DNA from: Paramacrobiotus metropolitanus
Lineage: Eukaryota; Tardigrada; Eutardigrada; Parachela; Macrobiotidae
DNA length: 64,000 nucleotides
NCBI RefSeq assembly: GCF_019649055.1
Contig: NW_026570240.1
Coordinates: forward strand, 992,001-1,056,000
Direction of reading: 5' to 3'
Shown piece after piece: positions 1 through 12,000 of the stretch. The notes below the pieces were generated by a model. The model made no database searches. It worked only from the letters and a program-made list of their open reading frames with translations, and was not told the origin of the DNA. Numbering within the stretch: position 1 is the first letter of the stretch; the number at the start of each line of letters is the position of its first letter. The position numbers and the translations under genes are program-made.

Positions 1-3000
1 ACGTTCGCATCGGCGAATTCGAGAAGTCTATTTCTGTAGACCTGAACTTAGGCGTGAAACTGCGGTGTATGGCTGAGCAAGCCGGTGGGGAAATCGTGTG
101 GACCCGCGAAGATGGCTTCCCGCTACCCCAAAACGTTCAGGTCGAAGGGAATGTACTCATCCTCCGCTCAGTAGATCTGGAAAGCTCCGGTCGATACGGT
201 TGCCACATTCGTGGTGACCTTCATCGCAAAGGGGTTTTGAAATCTTTTCCCATCGAACTGGTAGGTAACCGCAGCAGAAGGCGGGTATATCAGCTGTTGT
301 ATGGTTACGCGGTTAAACGTTTTTATCAGGTGGCGATGGAGGCCAAAATGGCGGAGGTTCCATTCGAACCATGCTGGGCGAAGCGGAGAAATCCGTGGCT
401 GTCGCCAGAGGTAATTCAATTGAACTATCCTGCAATGGCGCCCGCCCGGGGCAATCGGTAGAATGGATCCGCGAAGACGGGGAGAATATTCCTCGTTATA
501 TTCAACTACGCAATGGAAATATGTTGATTACGTCGGTGGATGTGAGATCTGCTGGGCGTTACATCTGCCGAATTCGAGGTCACCCAAGTTCCTCTGCACG
601 CTCATCTGTTCATGTCATTGCTCATCTGGGTAGGTTTACAGTTACACGCAGCCGGGAATGCAAATGATTCACTTAAGTGATCACTGAGTAATGAATATCG
701 CATTATATTATGCAGATGGAGGAACTATCCATTCATACCCCGGTCAAGATGATAATTTTGTCTCGCTGAAACGAGGAAGCGAGTTGCGAATTCAATGTTT
801 CCCAGCCGGCAACAATGAACGCACGGAATGGAGCCGAGAGAACGGTGGCCCACTGCCACCAAACGTCCGCGTGGAAGGCGACAATCTGGTGATCAGAGGA
901 AGCAATCTAGGCAATGGTGGCCGCTATATCTGCAAGAGCAAAAATCTACAGGCACTCGTAGAGATTATTCCCAATATTGGTACGATTGTATAACGTTTTA
1001 TTACATTTGTATTTTGTATATTCGCATCGCGCAGTAATGGCTATATATCTGTGCGGATAAGCATTCCTTGATCTTTAGCTTCCGGGGATTCCGAGTACGG
1101 CGAAGGCGGCTCAGAACAGGGAGGTGAAGGAGAAGGCGGCCGTGACGGCGGACAAGGAAGTGGATCGGTAACGATCCGCACCAGCGAGGGCGACAAGACG
1201 ATCGCCATTCCCCGCAATGGACAAGCGACACTGACTTGCCAAGTTGACGGTGCCGGTGAGGTCGAATGGGTGCGCGAAGATGGGCAACCGCTGCCGTCTC
1301 AAGCTCGGTTGGAAGGAAATGTCCTGACTATTCCCAACGTCGATGTACGAAGCGGCGGCCGATATATCTGCCGCGGACGAGGATCGTCGCAGTCTTCGGT
1401 TGTCGAAGTTGTTGTCTACCCGCGTAAGTTTTATCACATTTTACCCGATGTTTCCGGTTTAAATTCAGCCTTCAGTGAAGCGTTACATATACTGATAAAT
1501 CCATCATGATTTCTAGCGAACACTCTTACCCTTAATTAAAGGTCACTTTTTAGACAGTTTTTTAGACAGTCAAAATTAATAAGGGTAGAATCCAGTATGT
1601 AAAGCTGACAAAACCACATTTAAATTTTCAGCTTCGGTACCCGGCTATTCGAAATTCATTGGCGTACAAGTCGTACCACACCGTACAGTTATCGGAGAAG
1701 ACGAACAACTTACGCTGGAATGCATCACGACCAGACCGAACGCGATTGTCGAGTGGACCAGAGCGGAATTCGAGATTCCCGAAGAAGCCACGATCGAAGA
1801 TCATCGCCTGCTCCTTAACCCCACAAAAGAAACCAGCGGCGGATTTTACATCTGCCGAGCGATTGGTTCGCCGCGTGGCTCGCAGAATTTCGGACAGGTC
1901 TCCATTCGAAAGAAGAGGGCCTGTAAGTATCACGAATCTACGGTTTGAATAAGTTTGTTTCAAAAAGCAGCATTTTAGCCGAGGATGACACTGTGCAAGT
2001 CGATACCGATAAGCCGCAGATCTGGACCGTACGAGTGCCGTCCCAAGTTTCGGAAGCGTACTTCACCGAAGAGCGCAAGCCCACTCGACTGAAGTGCATA
2101 TCACCCGATGGAGCGCAAGTTTATTGGGAACGCACTGACGGTCCAATGCCCGAGTCCGCCCAAATCAACAATGGCGAGCTTTTCATTACGTCGCCGGTTG
2201 TGCGCGACACCGGTCGCTACGTCTGCCGCTCACGACAAAACCCAGACACTGTTACGTTTATTCAGTTCACCGTGATTGGTGGTAAGTCATAAACCGTGTC
2301 GTGCTGGTGCCGATCGAAATTCACAGTCTTTTCTATTAGAACTGCAAGAAACCGAACCAACTGAACCATCTACTTTGACCAACGTCGAAGTGACACCCGA
2401 TCGCACCAGCGCGGAAGAAGGATCCACTGTTGTTTTTGAATGTCGTGCCGTCACTCCCGATGGTCGGAATTCCCGTGTTATTTGGGAAAAGATCGATGGC
2501 CAGCTTCCGGCGGGAGTTGACCCCTACAGCGAGCAACTGGTTCTCAATAGCATTCGCCAGGAAGATGCTGGTCGGTATATGTGCACAGCGGTTGATATGC
2601 CGGAACCGAACCGTGCGATCGGCGAACTTATCATTGAAAGCGGTCAGTTTATGCCTGTTTTATTAATGTTTTGAAAGCTTCTGATATCAGATATGATGCA
2701 GGTGGGAATGGCGAAGACCCTGTGCCGCCAACACGTCCTGGAACCGACATCGATGTGGTTGGACCACCGGAAATTCAGATTTACATCTATCCTGGCGAAG
2801 AAGTGCGCATCAACACTGGCGAGACGTTGGTCATCGACTGCTTAGTTTCGGACCCGTCGCTGCGTACGCAGTGGATTCCACCACAGCGCGGGTCGAGAGC
2901 ACCGGACACAAGCAGTCCCGGTCGATTAATTCTTGAAGGTGTGGGGCGCGCGGATGCCGGTCAGTATATCTGCCGAGTGGACCCTGGACCGGGACTGCCA

Positions 3001-3034
3001 CCTGTCCAGAAAGTTGTGACAGTCATAATTGAAG
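1..3034 (+). other. Perlecan N-terminal Ig array: eight one-domain exons
   Basis: Exons are 1-264, 330-629, 716-979, 1079-1423, 1632-1922, 1979-2281, 2340-2642 and 2702-3034. Each encodes a single Ig-like domain with the two cysteines, a core Trp, and a shared block of the form W-x-R-E-D-G-x-P-L-P followed by G-R-Y-I-C. All complete exons are multiples of three with phase-1 introns on both sides, so any of them could be skipped without breaking the frame. Exon 4 starts with a Gly/Glu/Ser-Gly-rich linker (1081-1170). Confidence 0.88.
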
Positions 3035-6000
3035 GTCAGTTCGTTATTATCGTAAAGCGCGTTTGAATTTGTTGCAGCTGCTTACTTTTTACGTATAGGT
3101 GAGGAACCCACTCGACCTCCTGAGCCAACTTGGCCACCCGTACCAACTTGGTGGGAACCGGAACCTGAACCCACCACGCCGGCATACCCTCCGACACCCG
3201 TTTGGCCCGTGTATCCGCCCACGCGTCCACCGACTCGACAGCCCGTGTGGCCGGTTTATCCACCGACTCCGTATCCGGAAATTACCACAACTCCGTACCG
3301 CCCGATCGGTCCCTTCCGGTGCCGCCCGGATCAGGCGACGTGTATGAATGGTCAATGCATATCCCGCAGCGGCTTGTGCAACGGCATTCAGGTACCTATG
3401 TACAATTATATCGCTTGGTAATGTTTTTGTACTAGACTGACCAGGAATATTAATGCATATGTGAATTTTTCAATTCGTCAACTTTGTTCGTGAATTGTGG
3501 ATTTCATTGCGAGCATTTTACCAACGTATGAGAAACAATTTTATAACTTTTTCAGGATTGTGACGACAATTCCGACGAGAAGAACTGTGGTACGTAAGGT
3601 CACGTTTTTCTCGAATTCACTACTTACTGCAGTACTTATACGTGCACGGGGTATTAAACTTCGTTCACCTTTCAAATAGCTGGACGCTGTGAGCCGACAG
3701 AGTTTCGCTGCAACAACGGCAAATGCGTGCAAAAGATTTGGCTATGTGATGGTGAAAATGATTGTGGCGATGGGAGCGATGAGCAGAGCTGCGCAACAGC
3801 TCCACCAGGATCACCGTGCGGATCACACCAATTCCTTTGTGAACGAGGTGATCAGTGCTATCCCAAAAACTTCCAGTGTGACGGGACGAACGATTGTCAA
3901 GATGGATCGGATGAAATTGGTTGCAGTAAGCGATATTTCGATTTATTAAATGTCATTTTTGCCTGTGAAGTTGATAATAACCATGGCAGCTGGACCAACC
4001 ATCACGGTGCCACCTGGACCAGGCCGAGAAGTCAATGCCGGGGAAACTGTCGTCCTCACTTGTACGGCTGTCGGATTCCCCGTGCCGCTGATTTCCTGGC
4101 GACTGAACTGGGGCAATATCCCAGATCCACCTCGAGTTACGGTTACTAGTGAGAACGGTGTTGGCACTTTGACCATCCGGGATTTCCAAGCGAGCGATCA
4201 AGGCGCTTACAGCTGTGAAGCCATCAACAACCAGAATGCCACCATTGCTCCACAAGACAGCATCCTCACTCTTCAAGGTCTGATACTTTTCAAGGGCTCT
4301 TTAACTTTTTTAAGTTCCGGGGAAAACCTAATCTAAATGTTTCTTTTAGGTACCGTCAGCGATATTTGCCAGCCGCCGTTGTTTAATGCTGCTGCTAGAA
4401 CGGCCGACGAATGTTTGACTTGTTTCTGTTCCGGTATCACCCAAAATTGTCGTAGTTGCTCCCTGTACATCTCAGAGGTTAGTGAGCAGTTACGCCGTCT
4501 TATTTATAAGAACTGACAGCCTTTGTCGCTTTGTCATACAGATCGTTTCCCGTGATGGTCTCGGTCTGGTGGGAGAAGATGGTCGCCCGCTTTCGGTTAA
4601 CGTCCGCCATGACCCCGCTTCACAAGAGCATACCATTGAAACTGTGAACGAAGTTCTGCAGTATGGCACTCCTCTCTGGTCACTGCCTACTGAATTTTTG
4701 GGCGATCAAGTATGTTACAAAACTGAAGCAAGTCATTACCATAAAATGCTTTCTGTTCAACGGTCGTTTTGATGTGTAGGTCACCAGTTATGGGAGCTCG
4801 CTTAAATACTCTGTCAAACATGGACCGGGAGGACAACCGACAACGTCACCAGACGTTATCCTTGCAGTTCGTGAACATTTTTCGCACCGTGTTTTTCGAA
4901 GATACAAACACTGTTTATTGCGCAGGGCAACCAAGTTGTGCTGTACCATAAGTCTCCTGTGGAATCGCGACCGGATGAATACATTGAGTTTGATGTGCCT
5001 TTCAGAGAGGTGCGACAGCCTATCATTTCCCTAAGGATAAACATTTTCAAGTTGACCTTTTGTTTTAGAACGCTTGGAGCAAAAGTCCAGGTGGCGCTAT
5101 CGATTACGTTTCTCGCGATGACCTTATGAAAGTTTTGCAAAATGTTGAACATATCCGAGTCAAAGCCGTATACGATACTCTGTCGACGTATTCCAGGTCA
5201 GTATGCATTTGTCATTGCATTGCCCCCATTTGTGTATGCGTTAAAAGTCAAAACATACCACTGGTTCTGAAAATAAGTTCTATTGTGACACGGGTAATTT
5301 TGCAGCATACGCGGGGTTAAAATGGGTACCGCGACGTCCCAGGATTCGGGATTAGGGTTTGCCACCCAAGTAGAGCAGTGCATTTGTCCTCCTGGTTACG
5401 ATGGCTTAAGCTGCGAAAAATGCGCTCAAGGTTACGAAAGAGATGACCGCGACGGTCGCGTGCAGTGCCGGCCTTCTTATCCTGTATACCCTCCTGAACC
5501 CTGGCCGGAACCGACCACTCCCGAAGGACAGGACTGTGATCCGGATGGAAGCGTCTATCCGTACCGTGATGACCGAACAGGACAGTGCACTTGCAAGGTC
5601 AGTGTCAGTGTCGATAAGACGCTCCTACATTTTTGTTTATCCTTACTGACCAGTCACATGCTAACCTTTAAGCTATGGGAAATTTACTACAGGAAAACAC
5701 CGTTGGCGCTCGCTGTGACCAGTGCCGAAGTGGTTCATTTAACCTGAACCGGGTCAGCGCATCAGGCTGCGACATCTGCTTCTGTAGTGGAGTTACCAAA
5801 GACTGTCGCAGCTCTGGATACTACCGCAACCAAGTAAAGATTTAAGAAACTTCTATCGCACATTTTTTTCATGTCAGTTTGACGCAGGTGTCTGTACAAC
5901 CGCATGATGCTATCAACAATGGATTAAAACTGACAAACCGAGAGCGAACCGAGTCGTTCGATAATCAGGTGGAGTTTTCTCCATCCGAAAACCTTATCGT

Positions 6001-9000
6001 TTTGCGAGGTCCTGGTAAGAACGGTCAGTTGTTCTGGCAACTGCCAAACAGTCTCGTGGGAGAACGTGTTTCGTCATACGGTGGTAATCTTGTTATCAAT
6101 CTGCGTGCGGAAAATGGCAATGGTCCCGTGCAAGTTCTCCTCTTCGGAAACCAGATTGCGCTCGAATACAGCAGCAACCAGGAAGCCACTCCCGGCCAAC
6201 TGGCAGCAATCCGCGTGCCGCTCGTGGAGAGGGTGTGGCGACGCAGTGATGGCGGTGAAGCCACACGGGAACATTTTTTGATGGCTCTCGCAAACCTGCA
6301 GTACGTCCTGGTCAGTGCATCCGGCAGTTTAGGGGAAATGTCCATTGATACCGCCGTACCCGAGAATACCGGTCAAGAACGCGCTGACAGTGTGGAACTG
6401 TGCATCTGTCCACCGGGATACAAGGGCTTGTCGTGCGAAAGTTGTGAGCGCGGATTCACGCGGACCGGAAGCGGGTTGTATTTGGGGTTGTGTGGACGCT
6501 GCGAATGCAATGGTCATGCCCATGAGTGTGATCCGGAAAGTGGCCAGTGTTTGAATTGTCGCGATGGCACCACCGGCAAGGAATGCGAACTGTGTGCACC
6601 CGGATACGAAGGGGATCCGCGAGGGGGACGTCCGTGTCGCCCTACCGGCTATCCTCCTGAACCGGAACCGAGAGACATCATACAGATAACCCCCAGTGTA
6701 ACCAATCCTCACCTGGATGATTATTTCACCCTGCGCTGCGATGTTCGAAGTGGAGAAGGCAAACATATTCTGTGGACGTTCAACGGCCGGCAAGTGGATC
6801 CGTCCCGAGCGCGGATTGAAGCTGATGGCGCTTTGTTGGTTATCGAAAGATTCCGACCGGAAGATGCAGGACAGTACGACTGTACCGTGCATTTGGACTC
6901 CGGCTATACCGGAACATCTTCTGTCGATATCCGTCGTCCCGGTAAAAGTCGTTACATATATATACCTTTGCGAATAACGTTCGGATAGTACATACTTACT
7001 CATTGAACCAAGCGCAAGTATCATGTTGTGATTGCGTTTATAGTTGGAGAAATCCCTACTGGACAACCACCCACTTCTCCGTTTGTGCACATTCTACCTC
7101 CAAAATCGCAGACGGTTCGAATTGGAGATACTGTGCAATTCCGATGCATCGTCCGTAGTCCTATTACGTACACGTCAGCCTGGACAAAAGTCGGAGGACG
7201 ACTTCCGTCCCGTGACTCAGACGTCGCGGGAGTACTGACCATTGTCAATGTGCAGGCGCATGATGTCGGCACTTATGTCTGTACGGGTTCCAACGCCTAC
7301 CAAACTGCATCTGATCGTGCGGAATTAAGAATTGAAGGCGTGACCTTCCCGATTGAAGTGGACCCAACGGCTGGCGGTGAGGAAGTAACACCCGCACCAC
7401 CGGGCCCGTGGCCACCTGGTCCCGTTGAACTGCGGATTGAACCGTACTTTCAGCGCGTTGAAGAAGGACAGCCAGTGGAATTCAGGTGCATCGCTACCGG
7501 TCCCCAAGTACAGCTATCTTGGCATGGCGGACGTGATGGTCGTTTGAATCCACAGAGCACGGTGAGCAATGGAATACTCCGAATCCCATCGGCTCAAGTT
7601 GCGGATGAAGCCGAATACTTCTGCAATGGCACCGGACCGGAAGGGCCAGTTAGCGCTCGAACAATTCTCTTCGTTACCCCTGGTGAGTCATCGAGCCCTT
7701 TTTATTTATTAAAATAACCGGCCAAAGCGAAGCAAAGGTAATCTCTGCTTTTTGCAAAGGTCGTGTTGAATAGTAATTCGCAACAAAAGTTTGCAGAACA
7801 AAGATTAGACTTATGAATAACCAAGTGACTGAACTTTTACACTAGCTCAAGGTCTGCCAGAAGCGCGCGTTGATCAGCAAGAAGTTCGTGTTCGTCCCGG
7901 CGATCCGCTACGACTCCGCTGTTGGAGTGACGGTGACCCGCAACCCGAAGTCACCTGGTCGCGTGCAGACGGTGCGTTACCGGCCAATGCCATTCAACAA
8001 CACGGGACGCTGAGTGTTGACAGCTTCTCCGAGCCTGATCAGGGAGTCTACATCTGCACAGCGACAAATGCCCAAGGTTCCCGTCAAACGGAAGTGCGAG
8101 TGATATCAGAAAGCGGAACAACTTACCCGATATATCCGGATCCACCAACAGGTGAACCGCCTATAGGAGAGTTTCCAGCGGAAGTCCGCGTTGATAACCA
8201 AAGAGTAACGGGCGCGGAAGGTGAGACCGTTCAGTTGGAGTGCACCGTTACCGGCAACCCGGCACCTGTTGTTACATGGACACGAGGGGATCGCCAACCC
8301 GGCGAAACGGACAATCGGGTTCAGGTGAAATAGCAAACTTTAAGACGTACTTACTTAATTTTTTAGTCAGTCAGTTTAATTAATCTTTGCTAATTGTAAC
8401 ACTTCCACAGATTCAGAATGGAAAGTACATCATTCAAGGAGCTCGAGCCGATGATAGTGGATTTTATATCTGCGAGGCCGCGAATGCGTTGGGATCTTCT
8501 CAAGGAACGATAACACTGGAAGTAGAAGGTACAGTGAAATTTAAAATGTAAATGTGAGTCGTGACACCTAAGAGCACACTAATAGCAACATTTACATTGA
8601 CTTTGTGCTTGGACCATATTTCCAGAGAAAGAGCTGCCAAGGGTATCCATCTATCCGGAAACTCCCCTGAGAGTTCAGCTGGGAAATAGCATGTACCTGC
8701 AGTGCCGAACGGATGGGGGTAGGCCTTATCCGGAAGTTACCTGGACTCGTGCTGATGGAAGCCCGCTGCCGGAGGGAGCCAGCTCAGCCGAGCGACCCGA
8801 TGTGCTCCAGTTCGCCAGTATTACGCGCGATCACCATGGAGCATATCTGTGTACGGCAAGGAATAAGTTTGGATCCACTACGGCCACTGGAGAACTGCAA
8901 GTTGAAGGTGAAGTTCACTCTTTGATGCAACGGATTCACAGAACATTAATAAATTTGTTGGGCCATAGGGATGACGTTGCCCCCTCGTGTGATCATCACG

Positions 9001-12000
9001 CCCTCTGGCCCAATTCATCATCGCGTGGGAGAAGTAGTGAGGGTGGAATGTGCCGGTGACGGACCTGACGATGCAGTATACTGGCATCGTGATTCAGCTG
9101 CGGGACGTGTCGTGGCCGGGCCTGGTCAAGGCAGACAGGAGCTGGTGATTGAAAATGCTTCCGCCGACGATGCTGGACAGTACGTCTGTGTTGTCAGAGA
9201 CCCAACCGGCACCACCAGCTCATTTGCCGTGGAAGTACGAAGTAAGTTCACTGCTAATTAAAGGTCAACAGCAACATGTACTGGAAATGAGATTTTTCTT
9301 GGGTTCACCAAACCCATGTACAGCCGAACCAGCGCTTAACCCAACCATATATTAATTAACAGGTGTCATCGAACACTTGCAGTACTTAATTGTTAGCAAT
9401 AATATTAAGGGCTTTGGAAGGAATTTTTTAGGGATGAAGTTCATTGAATGGCTAAACATCAAATGTTATACAAAGCGACGTGTGAATGCTGATTTACGAT
9501 GAATGGCTGACAATCGATCAATCGAATATGCTACGTGTAATAAGCACATTAATACTGCGACTTGCGAGACTTCTATCACATGCTGGTGCTTTCTTGTTAT
9601 GTATAACCGAATAAGATTACTATCCAAATATTAACAGTCCCAGTTAGTATAGTGGTGAGTATCTCCGCCTGTCACGTGGAAGACCGGGGTTCGATTCCCC
9701 GACTGGGAGACTTTTTACTTTTTTACAAAAATTTCAGAACACCTGCTTTATTTTTAAACAAGGAGAACAATATAGGTTAAATAATACGCGCATGAATTTG
9801 CTTTAGTTTTATTTTTTGGCTACTGCTGGTTGTAGCAAGTGGTAGTGAATTCACTGAATTGTGCTCCGATACGCGTCTCTGTGATTATAATTAATTCCTC
9901 TTTCCGGCCTACACGGTCGCTTGGCGTTGCTGTTGCAGTAACTGTGATTACTGACTGGTCAGCAAATAAATCCAACACGAGTAAAGTGTCTTAATTACCA
10001 CTTGCAGTCGATCCTACCGGCTGGATTCCGATACAAGATACCACAACTACGACATCGGCTCCAGTCATCGTCCCTGTAATCCCAGTTCGACCAACCGACG
10101 TTTCTGTTACGGAAACGCCAACACCGACTATTCCTGTCTCGCTACCTGACTATCGAATTGAACCATTCTATCAGAGGGTGCCGATCGGGCTGGATTCTAA
10201 TGCCACTTTTGAGTGCATTCATCCACGAGAAGGCCAGCTGGCCATCTATTACACATGGACGCGCGAAGATAACCAGCCACTACCGGCATTTGCCCGACCC
10301 CAAGGCCGTTTCTTGATATTCGACTCCATATCCGACGCGTCGGCTGGAAAGTATATCTGCACTCTGCAAACTGTCAATGAACTGAAGAATATGGAATGTG
10401 AACTAGAAGTGTGTGATCCCGATGTGGAACACTGCGAGCGTAAGTAATAGCCAATTCATTTTCCGCTGGTGTTTATAATATACTTGGGTGTCGGTATTGC
10501 AGCTATCAAGGAGCAAGGTGAAGTCAGACCACGACCAGTTATCCCAGTGATTCCCGTGATCCCGACTGCTCCCGTGCCGTCTGTTGCCCCTGTGCTTGTT
10601 CCTAGTAAGCAAAAATCTGAACAATTAATGAATCGAAGGCGTGAGAGCGGAGTGGTTTCTAATGAAATTTGTTAACTGGAAATTATTCTGCAGTTGTTTA
10701 TTTCTTGACTGGATCGGAGCATTTCCTATACGTGACACCAGTATAAAACTTTTTACTTATGTGCCTTGATAGACGCTATGAAAAACTGCTCAAGATCAAT
10801 TAAAAAGTTATCTTAGACAATATGTGTCATGTTGTGACGTACGTAACAGACATTATTATATCATTTACATGTATGGTTATTGTTCGAGCACAGTACTCGT
10901 AGATTGTGAAACCGTATTATTTACCGGCTTTGCCTTCCAGCACCTGAAGTAGAACGCATCACACCGCCTCCCATTGGCCCCACAATTGACAAAAACAGCA
11001 TTATGAGAGGTGAACGAGCGGAATTCAAATGCGAAGGCATTGAAATCCACTCTCCAGAAACTGTTAAATGGAATAAACGAGAAGGACAGCTACCAGCCAA
11101 TTCGCGAATCGAAGGTGGGTTGGTGTCTTAAGAAATGAGACCCGGCCTTAGTATATTTTAATAAAGTTAGCGATGTATATTGTAATAAAGTGCTTAGCTA
11201 AGTGCTTAGCAGTGCTTACTCTAGTGAAGCTTTAATTCTGATTTCCGCTGATAATGACGGATGTGATCCCATTTTATCTGAAAAAAATAAATATCAGGCA
11301 CGTGCACAACTAACACCAATCTCAAAATGTACGTGCATGTTTGCTGCAGGAACATCGCTGATTATCGAAAACGTCCAAGAGGAGGACGCTGGTCATTACA
11401 TCTGCAAGATAAATGGACAGACTTCCGAAACTATCCTTTATGTCTCTGGAGTGGTGCCGCGTTTCCGAGGTCGACGGGATTCTTATGCCGTTATGCCCAC
11501 GGCTTTGAACAGAGTGTCTCAGAAGCCTGATTTCGAAATGGATGTGCGTTTCAAACCGGAAGAGGGCTCAGGTATAGGTTAGCTTGATACGCTGTAACAG
11601 TGTTTAAGCCCCAGAAGAGATTTCGGAAGAAGCGGCGTATTCATTACAGGATTGATCTTGTACGATGGCGCCGGTGCCGGTCAACAGGACAGAACCGATC
11701 AACGAGCTACCGACTTCGTTGCACTGGGTATGCGCGATGGCCGCGTCGAATTCCGGTTCGACTTGGGATCGGGACCAGGAGCGGCCGTCAGTGACCTTCC
11801 AGTCACCCTTAACGCCTGGCACCATGCTCGAGTTAGACGAAACCGCAATCAGGGTGAGAAACATGACATAAACCAGCCTGACTGGAGTCTTAGATTAAAA
11901 ATGCTTTTTTTATTTTGCAGCTTTCCTGTCGATTGATGACGGTCCGGAAGTGTCGGCCACGGCGCCCGGTAGAATGGTGGGTTTGGCGCTGAATTCGCAA

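Noticed and set aside
6329-7090. 253-codon minus-strand open frame opposite perlecan
   Set aside because: It lies on the opposite strand of a 1,054-base perlecan exon with clear laminin and Ig domains. Its product has no domain and the composition expected of an antisense shadow.
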